Below are positions 13,555 to 21,526 of a DNA stretch of 41,132 nt, piece by piece; the stretch's first letter is position 1, and the number at the start of each line of letters is the position of its first letter. The stretch covers positions 1 through 41,132 of the IMG/VR virus record IMGVR_UViG_3300025449_000020. The stretch is one strand, 5' to 3'. Both the position numbers and the translations under genes were made by a program. This DNA is from a virus. The notes beneath the pieces are model-generated. The model was given only the letters and a program-made list of their open reading frames with translations, was not told the origin of the DNA and searched no databases.

Positions 13555-15876
13555 TCACTTAAACCCCAAAACCGTTTTATAGTTTCCTGCGTTATTGCGC
13601 ACGTTTTGTGCATAATATACGCCTTCCTTTATCAACTGCCCTATGGCGTTAAAGACCGCTGCGCGGTCTTTTTTAGCGTCCCCAGAAACGCTTTCTAAGA
13701 CGTGCTTAACAGCGCTGCGCGCGTCCCATTTGCCCACGGCCTGCTTATCTAAAACTAGCTCTTGACCAGCATGAAGCGCCGCGTCTAGCGCTACGCGCGT
13801 CTCGGCCTTCCAATCCTTCACCAAAGGCGCAGGCGCGGGCAATAGGTCCAACACCCCTACTTTTGTATTTTTAACAAACCCGCGAACGTCACGCCCCAGC
13901 ATGTCCATATTCTCAAAACGATAAAACCGCTCAATAGCGGTCGGTCTGTTATTGGCCTTCAGACCTGCGAACCGTATAGACCGGGACCGCTCGTCCGCTG
14001 TCCAACCATGCTTGACTTCACGCCCTGACCCGCATTTGGCGACGCCGACAACCATGCGCGCCGCGCCAACCAATGCCCCGGAGCCTCTAACATCATTCAT
14101 ACTGACGTCGTCGTCGCTATCGCCCGCAGCTTTCTTAACGTGATGTATTAATGTCACAGCGCAGAACCCATTAACTGCAATGTCTATGCAGTGGTTCATT
14201 AAAGCTTGCATATCGCCGGACGCGTTTTCGTCCCCGCCTTCTACGGCTGACGCGAGCGTGTCCACAATAACGAGCGAGACACAAGAGGTTTTCCTCAGAT
14301 CTGCAAGCCTGTCTACGAACCTGACCGCATTCCTGGTGGGCGCTATTCCCAATGCTCCTGTCTTAGACACAACCGCCAAGCGCTCATTCCATAGATGGAT
14401 CTTGTGCTTGAAGTCACCATCAACCAGACCAAGCTTTTTCTTAAAACCGGCGAGCTTGCTCTGTATCGTTGCAAAGCGATCTTCGTTAGACACAAGGACA
14501 ACGTCGCCCGTCCAATCCAGCTCAGTCAGACCAACCAGCTCTGGCCGTTCTAAACAAATCGCCAAAGCATATAGGAGACACAACGTAGACTTACCCGTCC
14601 CCGGCGCGGACGCCATGATTGAGACTTCACCCTTGCTGTGCCAATCCGTGATGTCTGGCCTAATTAACGGCAGGTCCATCTGCTTGTTCAAATCAAATGT
14701 TATAAACCCTTCGCCGCCATCATCCCCATAAAATTCCTTATGACCGACTTCGTCCTGCGCCTCGCGCAACCTTGCAAGCGCGCCGCGCCAACTCTTGGAC
14801 AGATAGTCGGCCTTGTCTTCAAAAGGGTCTTGGTATCCATCCTTTCTGAATAGTTCGCCTGCCGCTGCGTTTGTCGCAGACACTTGCGTATCTGCTGGCG
14901 CGATCTTGTCCAGCCACTCCCTGATATCATTCATGCCCTTGCCCTGACAGTGAGCATGGAAACAACTGAACCCGCCTGCGCCGGGATGATAACCTGCTGT
15001 GTCCTGCGTTGGATCTGTGTGTTCATCCGCCCAAGGACAGACAACATCCACCCAACCTGTTTTGTTAGGCTTGTTGTTTTTGACCATACCCATATCTTCA
15101 AACAGCCTGTAGACACTGTCGGCTGCGACTTCTTCCTCTGTCGCTGGGTCGCCGCCGGAAATAACGCCTTTGTCGTCTTGTATGCGTAACTCTGCTTGAA
15201 CGCCTTCTGCTTTCAAAGCGTCTATAACGTCACGACAAAACTGTTCAATCTGGTCATTCGTCACAACTGGTAATTTCGCAACAACTGGCGCGCGATCCCA
15301 TTTCAACCAGACATTCCCTTTGTCGCTGCGAAAACCGCCGCTGTGTAATTGCGTCGCGCCTAGCACCTCCATAAGCAAAGCTTCATCAGGAAGCCGCAAC
15401 AATCTAAATCTTTTTGTTGGTTCATTCTCTGCGCGGTGAAGCAATAAAGCTTTTGATGTCGTCCCCGGTCTTGAACGTATCGGCGCGTCTGGATAATTAG
15501 TCTGCGCGATTTCTAATATTTTATTTGCTTGCGCGCTTTCTTCTATGTCTACCGCGGGAAAGCGCTTTGTCCTGACGCCAAAGCCATATCCGCGTTCTAA
15601 TCTCTTTAATAATTTTTCAGTTGGCCAAGGCGCGTCACTATTCCAACCGTCTTCAAATGCTGCTTTGCCGCCTATGCGCGTTGCAACCAAATGTCCTTCA
15701 AAGCCATTTGCAATCCATGTCTTGGCGCGTTTGACAATTTCCAAGCCTTCTTTTGTTGCATTGTCTTGGTCGCCAAATATATCCGTTCCTATGCCTCTTT
15801 GGTTGCTGTTGGTTCTGTTTGTCTCAATTAAAGACTTGTCATCGCTATGCATCATATCTATAGTGGTTTTTGTCAC
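13555..15876 (-). CDS. Bifunctional primase-polymerase / RepA-type helicase
   Basis: The 773-residue protein joins an N-terminal prim-pol domain (catalytic VDIEE, D110 and E112; SRPGTT then LHSGG at about 178-181) and a zinc-finger-like segment (CPWADEHT near 280 and FSCFHAHC near 304-310). A RecA-fold helicase follows (Walker A APGTGKST 424-431, Walker B SLVIVDT with D539, then TLIHHVKK). The C-terminus looks like a winged-helix region. It should make primers and unwind DNA at the phage origin. The start is a GTG at 15876 with AAGGA upstream; this leader resembles those at 9719 and 10068. The repeat array directly downstream is a likely target. Confidence 0.88.
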   Translation of the reverse strand: MTKTTIDMMHSDDKSLIETNRTNSNQRGIGTDIFGDQDNATKEGLEIVKRAKTWIANGFEGHLVATRIGGKAAFEDGWNSDAPWPTEKLLKRLERGYGFGVRTKRFPAVDIEESAQANKILEIAQTNYPDAPIRSRPGTTSKALLLHRAENEPTKRFRLLRLPDEALLMEVLGATQLHSGGFRSDKGNVWLKWDRAPVVAKLPVVTNDQIEQFCRDVIDALKAEGVQAELRIQDDKGVISGGDPATEEEVAADSVYRLFEDMGMVKNNKPNKTGWVDVVCPWADEHTDPTQDTAGYHPGAGGFSCFHAHCQGKGMNDIREWLDKIAPADTQVSATNAAAGELFRKDGYQDPFEDKADYLSKSWRGALARLREAQDEVGHKEFYGDDGGEGFITFDLNKQMDLPLIRPDITDWHSKGEVSIMASAPGTGKSTLCLLYALAICLERPELVGLTELDWTGDVVLVSNEDRFATIQSKLAGFKKKLGLVDGDFKHKIHLWNERLAVVSKTGALGIAPTRNAVRFVDRLADLRKTSCVSLVIVDTLASAVEGGDENASGDMQALMNHCIDIAVNGFCAVTLIHHVKKAAGDSDDDVSMNDVRGSGALVGAARMVVGVAKCGSGREVKHGWTADERSRSIRFAGLKANNRPTAIERFYRFENMDMLGRDVRGFVKNTKVGVLDLLPAPAPLVKDWKAETRVALDAALHAGQELVLDKQAVGKWDARSAVKHVLESVSGDAKKDRAAVFNAIGQLIKEGVYYAQNVRNNAGNYKTVLGFK
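13651..13674 (+). terminator. Second plus-strand terminator inside the 3' end of the primase-helicase gene
   Basis: AAAGACCGC (13651-13659) pairs with GCGGTCTTT (13663-13671) around a 3-nt loop, and the T run reaches 13674. It faces plus-strand read-through from the CobS/CobT operon and could be a backup stop that prevents antisense transcription of the primase gene. It lies inside coding sequence, so its form is constrained by the protein too. Confidence 0.5.
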
Positions 15877-16033
15877 TGCCCTGTTCCTTATGGGGCGTTT
15901 CCTCCCTACTCACCCCGCCTTGGCTCATACCTTGGCGGGGTTTTTTAATCAGCAGGGCTTGGAAAACGCGAAGGGAAGCGAAGCTGCCTTAAAACTGTTG
16001 GCTTGGCAAGACATTAAAGACAGCAAATCTGTA
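15877..16033. other. Non-coding stretch after the integrase gene; candidate attP region
   Basis: No gene is supported here. The stretch lies between the 3' end of integrase 1 and the primase-helicase start. It holds the plus-strand terminator-like hairpin described separately and an unremarkable remainder rich in short A and G runs. Phage attachment sites usually lie beside the integrase gene, so attP for integrase 1 is most likely here. I see no tRNA-like 3' end that would name the bacterial target. Confidence 0.4.
15913..15946 (+). terminator. Isolated terminator-like hairpin, possibly part of attP
   Basis: CCCCGCC (15913-15919) pairs with GGCGGGG (15934-15940) and is followed by six T residues. 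It is oriented for plus-strand transcription, although every gene for more than 2 kb upstream of it is on the minus strand. It may stop antisense RNA, or it may be a host terminator sequence carried in the attachment core. Confidence 0.6.
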
Positions 16034-17089
16034 TTAATATTTGTGCCGAATGTTTACAGTATCATGCAACCATCTACGGCTAGTATGTGCGTATGTTTTA
16101 AACACAGTCTCTGGTGTGTCGCCTATCAAATTGCCAACTTGAACCACATCTACGCCCGCCTTCAATAAAAGCGTTGCAAACGTATGTCGCAGGACGTGTG
16201 GCGTCGCCCAAGGGTAGGACGTCGAACGAATAAAGATCCTGTAGTCGCGCTCAACACAAGACGGTGACTTGAAGACTTTATTGTTGTCGCGCTCTCTATG
16301 AGCGCGCGCCAACATGGATCTAAGCCTGTTATTTATGGGCGCGACAACACGGCGTTTCTTAGTGACAATCATTCCCGGCTCTCTGAAATCTATTGTTTCA
16401 GATACGAGATCTATTCTGTCCCAAGTTAAACCAAGTATCGCGTTTAACCTCGCGCCTGTGTCTAATGCTAGACACGCAAAGAACGTAACTGGATCAAGCT
16501 TTTGTTTTCCAATACTCAACCCACAAGCAAGCGCGTAAACTTCGTTTTCTTGTTCTTCGTCCAAGAAAACAATACGCCCTTGCGGCTGTGAAGGAAAAGT
16601 AATGTGCGGGTTTATAGACTTGTCTAAGATCCCAACCTTATGCGCGTGTAAGATTGCCGTTCTTAATCTTTTTAATCTGCTTAATACTGTCGAGGTTTTA
16701 TATTTGCCTGCGCAATCAGTTTGATAATCTAAAAAGTCTTGCGGTGTTAAAGCTGATAATCTCTGCGCGCCAAACGTCTTGCGAATAGGATTAAACATAA
16801 ACCTGTGGTTTTTGTGCGGACCGCGTTTAACGTGCTGGTCTGCGATATAGCGGTCAATAATCTCATTAATTCTTGGTTCCGCAATTGCTTCATCAATTAC
16901 GGCGTTTTGATTTTTGAACTCCGCTGCGAAAACTTCCGCCTCAAACTTGCGGCCAATGTCCTTGATACCTGTGGATATGGCGCGGGAGCGGTGCTTGCCG
17001 TTGTGGACTTCTGTCCATCTGACTTCATAGACTTGTCGCTTGTCGGACCATGCGACGCGTGTCGTGTCTCTTTGCGATTGTCTATCCAT
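16034..17089 (-). CDS. int: Tyrosine recombinase (integrase 1)
   Basis: The 351-residue integrase has an N-terminal arm-binding region (residues 12-60), a SAM-like core-binding domain (70-165) and a catalytic domain. R214 (TGARLNAILG), K244/K245, H298 and R301 (TPHVLRHTFAT) and the nucleophile Y333 (FKTYAH) are present. The usual second His is replaced by Asp (LIGDTPETVF, D324), a variant seen in some phage integrases. It sits in the lysogeny module downstream of an excisionase-like gene and repressor, so it is the best candidate for prophage integration. Its first 193 nt overlap the excisionase-like frame. Confidence 0.9.
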   Translation of the reverse strand: MDRQSQRDTTRVAWSDKRQVYEVRWTEVHNGKHRSRAISTGIKDIGRKFEAEVFAAEFKNQNAVIDEAIAEPRINEIIDRYIADQHVKRGPHKNHRFMFNPIRKTFGAQRLSALTPQDFLDYQTDCAGKYKTSTVLSRLKRLRTAILHAHKVGILDKSINPHITFPSQPQGRIVFLDEEQENEVYALACGLSIGKQKLDPVTFFACLALDTGARLNAILGLTWDRIDLVSETIDFREPGMIVTKKRRVVAPINNRLRSMLARAHRERDNNKVFKSPSCVERDYRIFIRSTSYPWATPHVLRHTFATLLLKAGVDVVQVGNLIGDTPETVFKTYAHTSRRWLHDTVNIRHKY

Positions 17090-17244
17090 TTAAGTAAGTC
17101 GCTATATCTTGTAAGCGCGGGTCTACCGGGAAGAAAAGGCAGGCTCTCGTATCGCCGCCACCTTGACACTGTATCGGGGTGTTTGCGTAGCAGTTCCCCT
17201 ATTTCAGCGTCGGTCAACCACGGGTCGCCGTCGTCAAATCTCAC
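16897..17244 (-). CDS. Excisionase-like HTH protein overlapping the integrase
   Basis: The 115-residue frame starts at a GTG (17244) that overlaps the repressor stop as GTGA. Residues 8-60 form a winged-HTH of the MerR/AlpA/Xis type: LTDAEIGELLRKHPDTVSRW, then PGRPALTRYSDLLKWID. Such proteins direct excision or regulate the integrase. The C-terminal half is Ser, Thr and Lys rich and lies wholly inside the integrase gene in another frame, so it may be a disordered tail kept only because of the overlap. The N-terminal half is convincing; the length of the functional protein is uncertain. Confidence 0.7.
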   Translation of the reverse strand: MRFDDGDPWLTDAEIGELLRKHPDTVSRWRRYESLPFLPGRPALTRYSDLLKWIDNRKETRHASHGPTSDKSMKSDGQKSTTASTAPAPYPQVSRTLAASLRRKFSQRSSKIKTP

Positions 17245-17708
17245 TTTGTTGTTTTCTCACGAATGAGACGCATCACTTCAATTGCAACATCAACAGGCAT
17301 AAGCTTATTAATTCTTAATAATGCTTTATCGTCGTGACCCGCGATCATGGTCATGTTCATTTCTGGAACTTCGCGTTCAATAGCCGCGGCGGCGATGTCT
17401 GGCGCGAGATCTATTGGCTCAACATTTAAAGCTTTGGCGATCTTGGCGAGGTTTTTGGGATCTGGAAAACCTCTACCTGACAAATATACGGAAACCCTGT
17501 CTCTATTACGGGCGGCGTTCACAACTTTGCCCGTCTTGCTATCTATTTGCTCTATAGAACCCCACACTTTGCGGGCTAAATCTGACGGTGACATGCCTCT
17601 ATCAGCAATTATCTTGTGCAACCGTCTGGCAAAATCTTCATGCACAAGCCGTTCTTCACTGGTCTGCCCCGCTGCCGGAGGCATTCGTCGTCGAGGACTA
17701 CGCGACAT
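17241..17708 (-). CDS. XRE-family repressor
   Basis: The 155-residue protein has a basic, disordered start (SRSPRRRMPPAAG). A Cro/C1-type helix-turn-helix follows from about residue 25 to 95, with FARRLHKIIADRGMSPSDLA, an unusual insertion (SIEQIDSKTGKVVNAARNRD), and then VSVYLSGRGFPDPKNLAKIA as the second half. The C-terminal part is a helical segment without a LexA-type protease (no Ser/Lys pair is evident), so induction would not be by RecA self-cleavage. It faces the early operon across 17709-17912, the normal place for the lysogeny repressor. It is translationally coupled to the excisionase-like gene. Confidence 0.8.
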   Translation of the reverse strand: MSRSPRRRMPPAAGQTSEERLVHEDFARRLHKIIADRGMSPSDLARKVWGSIEQIDSKTGKVVNAARNRDRVSVYLSGRGFPDPKNLAKIAKALNVEPIDLAPDIAAAAIEREVPEMNMTMIAGHDDKALLRINKLMPVDVAIEVMRLIREKTTK

Positions 17709-17912
17709 ACTATTAACCTCTTGTTGACTATCTTTTACAATGTCGGTTTATGTCACATCAAAACATACACTGCAAGACTTGTTCACAACATATACAATTT
17801 ATTTGGTAAATAATGCCGCATAGTTGCGGAAAATACTCACAATAAACTTGACGAAACTGCAAATCACTTGCATTACTGTCTTGTGTTGAAAGCAAACGGG
17901 ACAGCAGCCAAC
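17709..17912. promoter_or_regulatory. Divergent immunity region between repressor and early operon
   Basis: This 204-bp AT-rich stretch carries no gene. Toward the repressor, a possible minus-strand promoter has -35 TTGATG (17756-17761) and -10 TGTAAA (17734-17739) with 16 bp between, and AAGAGG lies before the repressor ATG. Toward the early genes, TTGACG (17848-17853) is a possible -35 with a weak -10 at 17871. An imperfect dyad, ATTTA and TAAAT around 5 nt, lies near 17798-17812 and could be an operator. All these assignments are tentative. Confidence 0.5.
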
Positions 17913-18170
17913 ATGAGCTATGACGCTTATTGGGATTTAGGACAGCTTATTAAGGACTTAGGGGGCGCGGAACGTGTCCGTGTCCTTCTTCATGCGCAGT
18001 CCATGCGCGTCCCTTCCCTGCGCACTCTATACTATTGGCAATCCGCGGAGCGATCCCCGGCAGACGGCGTGGCTCTGGTAATGAGTTTAGCCCGCCGTCT
18101 GGACCCGGATTTTGCCCCTCTTCGCTATCTCATGACTTTTGATAAGGAAACTGTCTGCAATGGCGGTTAA
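17913..18170 (+). CDS. Putative Cro-like regulator, 85 aa
   Basis: I chose the ATG at 17913 over one at 17868 because the extra 15 residues look unlike a protein start and would overlap the promoter region. The product contains a possible helix-turn-helix (LIKDLGGAERVRVLLHAQSM, then VPSLRTLYYWQSAERSPAD), which resembles the small regulators that open early operons opposite a repressor. Family assignment is weak; position favours a Cro role. The stop overlaps the RuvC start by 11 nt. Confidence 0.6.
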   Translation: MSYDAYWDLGQLIKDLGGAERVRVLLHAQSMRVPSLRTLYYWQSAERSPADGVALVMSLARRLDPDFAPLRYLMTFDKETVCNGG

Positions 18171-18660
18171 CAAACAAGACGTTGTAATTGGCGTCGATCC
18201 CGGCTCTGTGTCTGCGGCTTATGCAATCATTGTTCGTGGGCCTTCGCGCGCTGCATTTGTAGCCGACATGCCTGTCGCCGCGAAGATGGTTCAAGCAACC
18301 GCGTGGGCGCAGACATTAAAAGAGCATTTGAAACCTTTTGGACAAGTCGATGCTGTGATCGAACTTGTTAACGCCATGCCCAAACAGGGCGTGTCTTCGA
18401 GTTTCAATTTTGGAAAAGGCTGTGGAATGGTTGAAGGCGTCTTAGCGGCGCTTGAAATCAGAACGCACCTGGTATCGCCTTTGCGTTGGAAGAAAGCGTT
18501 GAACTTGTCTAGCGACGCCGACGCGTCGCGTGATTTGGCGTCGCGCCTCTATCCATCTGTCGCAAAGTTTCTTGATAAGAAACGCGATCATAACAAAGCT
18601 GAAGCTTTGTTGATGGCGCATTGGTTCATTCAAACACAGACAAGTCAAAACGATGAATAA
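18160..18660 (+). CDS. RuvC-like Holliday junction resolvase
   Basis: From the ATG at 18160 the product is 166 residues, with the RNase H-fold signature of phage RuvC enzymes: IGVDPG with D13, VIELV with E68, and KKRDHNKAEALLMA with D143 and E148. These acidic residues bind the metal for cleavage of branched DNA, resolving junctions before packaging. The start has AAGGAA about 7 nt upstream. It is the first enzyme of the recombination-replication operon. Two short frames follow in overlap. Confidence 0.85.
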   Translation: MAVNKQDVVIGVDPGSVSAAYAIIVRGPSRAAFVADMPVAAKMVQATAWAQTLKEHLKPFGQVDAVIELVNAMPKQGVSSSFNFGKGCGMVEGVLAALEIRTHLVSPLRWKKALNLSSDADASRDLASRLYPSVAKFLDKKRDHNKAEALLMAHWFIQTQTSQNDE

Positions 18661-18754
18661 CGCTGAATATATTATTCGCGTTGTCTACGTGATTTGTCTT
18701 CTGTCGATAATTTTATCTGGCGGCTTCATTTCTCTTTGCGTGATACTCAAATGA
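18653..18754 (+). CDS. 33-aa single-span membrane protein
   Basis: The ATG overlaps the end of the RuvC gene by 8 nt and the TGA overlaps the next ATG (ATGA). The product starts MNNAEYIIRV and continues with a hydrophobic helix of about 20 residues (VYVICLLSIILSGGFISLCV), so it should sit in the inner membrane. It fills exactly the space between two genes, with overlaps at both ends, which argues for a real gene. Function unknown; small membrane proteins in early operons often affect the host or superinfecting phages. Confidence 0.55.
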   Translation: MNNAEYIIRVVYVICLLSIILSGGFISLCVILK

Positions 18755-18957
18755 AAGACAGCGAAGTTTCAACAAATTTAAAGAAATCTTTTCCACGCGA
18801 GCGCCCTGCTTTTGTGATTGAAAAGACGTCAAGGATCATCAAGAGACAATGTGAAAGCCGGACAGGCTGCGCGAACCCATCTGAAAACGGTGTGCGTAAA
18901 ATCTTATTGTCGCTTCCTCGCGTAAAATGGTTAGAGCGCCCCGATGTCATTATTTAA
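18751..18957 (+). CDS. Hypothetical basic protein, 68 aa
   Basis: The product is Lys/Arg/Ser rich (NLKKSFPRERPAFVIEKTSR) with two Cys residues five apart (CESRTGC) and ends KWLERPDVII. No known domain is recognised. It is coupled to its neighbours by ATGA at the start and by a 14-nt overlap with the helicase start. An in-frame ATG at 18694 is rejected because it would overlap the membrane-protein frame. A DNA- or RNA-binding helper for the helicase is conceivable but not shown. Confidence 0.6.
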   Translation: MKDSEVSTNLKKSFPRERPAFVIEKTSRIIKRQCESRTGCANPSENGVRKILLSLPRVKWLERPDVII

Positions 18958-20329
18958 TTATCAGCGCGAGACAGTTGATTGGTTGTGCGAAGACTTGAAG
19001 ACGTGTCGCTACGTCGCGCATGAACCGGGACTTGGCAAGACATACACTGCGATTGCGTTTGCTGATCGTATTGGCGCAAAGCGTGTCTTGGTTATTAGCC
19101 CCGCGCATGGACGCGAGAACTGGCGTCGTGAGTTTGAGAATAGACAACTCAACTGGCGGCAATTGCGCGTCGTCCGCACTGGCAACGACAACTTTCCCCT
19201 TGAAGATCCATTAGCGCTCATACTGTCTTATGACGTCGTGTCCCGCGCGGGCTATGCGATACGTGAGTATCTGATGGCTCCACAAGTATCTTGGGATTTG
19301 TTGATTTTGGATGAGGCCCACATGTTGGGTCGCAATTCCGAGCGGACGCGTTTTCTACTTAATCCCCATACAGGCTTGTTTAAGCGCGCGCGCTATACAC
19401 TCCCGCTTTCGGGAACGCCAGCAACAAAATCAGCTTCCGAACTTTTCCCCATTATGCGCGCGTTGTGGCCGCAAATGGTTAACGGGCATTCGTGGACATC
19501 GTTCGAGGACGAATATTGTCGGATTAGAAAATATCAAACTGGAACTAACTACCGCGAGATCCGACAAATTGAGGGGACAAAGCCAGAAAAATTAACAGAA
19601 TTAAAAAAACTGTTGAAACCCGTGATGTCTATTTTAAAGACCGATAATGTTATGAAGGATATACCTTTGTTAAGGGTTACAAATTATCCGTTGATGATGA
19701 GTTTTTTGGACAAAAAGTCCAGAGAAACGACAGTTCTAAAAAATTTAGATGCGCGCCTAGCAACTGTTTTTGATGAAGAAGGTGACTTCTTAACTAATTT
19801 GTCCAAGGCGGAATTAACTTTTGCAACTGAGCGTCGCGCAATAGGTATGGCGAAGGTTACGAGTATCGTTCAACTTGTTAGCGATGAGTTAACATCTGAT
19901 CCAGAACGTAAGGTGGTTATCTTTGCTTTCCACCGAAATGTCATTTTTTCGCTTTGTAGTGGACTTGACACTTTTGGTGTTGTGTCTGTTGATGGCAGCA
20001 GAGACGCGACGCAGAAGCAGACAGCTCAAGACGCGTTTCAGACAGACCCCAACATTCGGGTGTTTGTCGGACAGATAAAAGCAGCGTCAACAAATCTTAC
20101 GTTGACCGCTGCCCATGATGTGATCCTCGCGGAAGCATCATGGAACCCCGGTGACAATTATCAAGCTATTCGCCGCTGTAGGCGTATCGGCCAGACGAAA
20201 CCTGTCTTGGCGAGATACATATCTATGTTTGGGGCGGATGACAGGATTAATGAAGTATTGGCGGCGAGATCTATGGAACTGGACACACTCTTTGCGACAG
20301 AAAGCGCGGACCATGAACAAGCATGTTAG
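18944..20329 (+). CDS. SNF2-family DNA helicase/translocase
   Basis: The 461-residue protein has the superfamily 2 motifs in order. These are NYQRETVDWL, Walker A EPGLGKT (27-33), LVISPAHGRENW (motif Ia), DEAH (123-126), LPLSGTPATKS (motif III), VVIFAFHRNVI (motif IV) and YQAIRRCRRIGQ (motif VI, about 405-416). The compact form without accessory domains is typical of phage SNF2 proteins next to RecB-like nuclease and polymerase genes. It probably remodels DNA or moves proteins during phage replication or recombination. It overlaps both neighbours. Confidence 0.88.
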   Translation: MSLFNYQRETVDWLCEDLKTCRYVAHEPGLGKTYTAIAFADRIGAKRVLVISPAHGRENWRREFENRQLNWRQLRVVRTGNDNFPLEDPLALILSYDVVSRAGYAIREYLMAPQVSWDLLILDEAHMLGRNSERTRFLLNPHTGLFKRARYTLPLSGTPATKSASELFPIMRALWPQMVNGHSWTSFEDEYCRIRKYQTGTNYREIRQIEGTKPEKLTELKKLLKPVMSILKTDNVMKDIPLLRVTNYPLMMSFLDKKSRETTVLKNLDARLATVFDEEGDFLTNLSKAELTFATERRAIGMAKVTSIVQLVSDELTSDPERKVVIFAFHRNVIFSLCSGLDTFGVVSVDGSRDATQKQTAQDAFQTDPNIRVFVGQIKAASTNLTLTAAHDVILAEASWNPGDNYQAIRRCRRIGQTKPVLARYISMFGADDRINEVLAARSMELDTLFATESADHEQAC

Positions 20330-20729
20330 GCTAAATTACGTTCACGATTTTACGGGCGACAAGCCCGCGGTGCATGTGGAGATTATTGCTGACGACGCCG
20401 AACAGGCGTTGGACAGTCTTGTCTCTCTTGCGAAGGCTTTTGGAGATAATCCGCCTTGGCGCGCGAAAGTCTCTTTGTCTAAGCTTGCAAAGGCTGTGAC
20501 AAAAGCCGACGTTAAAAAAGATGCGACGCTCGCGCCACACTTCGCGCGCGACGAAGCTTTGAAGATCTTGACTAAGTGTTATTCCGACCCAGAGACACGC
20601 GAAGAAACGCGCGGGTTGTTGGGGAAATACGGTCTAACAAAGTTTGGCGATATTGCGCTTGAGAAGGCGCAGGACTTGTTGGACGACGCGCAGGAAATCT
20701 TCTCAAGGTCTGTCCATGTCGCAACATAG
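20313..20729 (+). CDS. Hypothetical early protein, 138 aa
   Basis: The family is not recognised. The ATG at 20313 lies inside the helicase gene (17-nt overlap), which argues for coupling; an ATG further upstream would run in a shadow frame. The first 60 residues look like a small alpha/beta unit (VHVEIIADDAEQALDSLVSL) and the rest is helical and charged, with segments rich in Asp/Glu near the end (LEKAQDLLDDAQEIF). No catalytic or metal motif is visible. It sits between helicase and nuclease and may be an accessory replication factor. Confidence 0.65.
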   Translation: MNKHVRLNYVHDFTGDKPAVHVEIIADDAEQALDSLVSLAKAFGDNPPWRAKVSLSKLAKAVTKADVKKDATLAPHFARDEALKILTKCYSDPETREETRGLLGKYGLTKFGDIALEKAQDLLDDAQEIFSRSVHVAT

Positions 20730-21513
20730 CGAACGCGCACACGCCAAGCTATCTGCGTCTGGCGCGTATATCTGGTTGAATTGCACAATGTCGCCGTCCC
20801 TTTCGGAAGGCGTCCCGCGCAAGTCAAACAAATATGCGGATGAAGGCACAAGCGCGCATGAATATGCGGAATGGATGCTTGCGAAACGCCAGATCGGCAA
20901 AGCCACCAAGAAAGTCTTTACGCAAAACGACTTGTTTGAAGACAATCTTGGTGTCTATGTCGATTACGTTGAAAGTCTTGCAAAACAGACAGCGCTGTAT
21001 GCCGTTGAAAAACGCGTGTCTTTGGCGCGGCTTTGGGAAAACGAAAACCAACAACCGCCAGAAGTTATGTTTGGCACGTCCGATTTTGTCGCACTTGTCC
21101 CGCATACTGAGACAGCGCTTGGCGTTATTTTACACGTTGTAGACTTAAAGTTTGGCGCTGGGGTCGCCGTTGATCCGAAGGATAATTCTCAAGGTCTTTA
21201 TTATGCTTTGGGAACTTATCTTTCCTTACCAGATAATGTGATGCCGCCTGACATGATCCGCATTACGATTGTGCAGCCGCGCGCGTCTCACCCCGATGGT
21301 CCTATTCGCCATTGGGATATTGCAACAGTAGACATGTTGGATTGGGCGTATTCTGTCTTAAAACCAACTGTCGAACTAATTGCTGAAAACGACAAGACAA
21401 AGCTGTCTATCGTGGAAGGCAAACATTGCCGGTGGTGTCCCGCTGCTGCCGGTAACTGTCCTGTAAAGCGGCATACAAAAGCGACAAAGGCCAAAGAGGT
21501 CTTTGCCGACTGA
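20716..21513 (+). CDS. RecB/Cas4-like PD-(D/E)XK nuclease (DUF2800 type)
   Basis: From the ATG at 20716 the product is 265 residues. It has the ordered nuclease residues: ADEGTSAHEY with H48, GTSDFV with D123, VDLKFG with D143 and K145, and a following Gln (NSQGLYYALG). The C-terminus carries a Cys-rich cluster (CRWCPAAAGNCPV) as in Cas4 and RecB-type enzymes that bind Fe-S or zinc. DUF2800 proteins are found with DUF2815 and family A polymerase genes in phage replication modules, exactly the order here. It likely processes DNA ends for recombination. Confidence 0.85.
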   Translation: MSQHSERAHAKLSASGAYIWLNCTMSPSLSEGVPRKSNKYADEGTSAHEYAEWMLAKRQIGKATKKVFTQNDLFEDNLGVYVDYVESLAKQTALYAVEKRVSLARLWENENQQPPEVMFGTSDFVALVPHTETALGVILHVVDLKFGAGVAVDPKDNSQGLYYALGTYLSLPDNVMPPDMIRITIVQPRASHPDGPIRHWDIATVDMLDWAYSVLKPTVELIAENDKTKLSIVEGKHCRWCPAAAGNCPVKRHTKATKAKEVFAD

Positions 21514-21526
21514 GAGGACTAGGACT

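Noticed and set aside
15877-16033. tRNA or tmRNA 3' end as attachment core
   Set aside because: I looked for a T-arm followed by an acceptor strand and CCA and did not find one on either strand.
20716-21513. CRISPR Cas4 protein
   Set aside because: The fold and Cys cluster resemble Cas4, but no CRISPR repeats or other cas genes are in the window and the neighbours are phage replication genes of the DUF2800/DUF2815 module.
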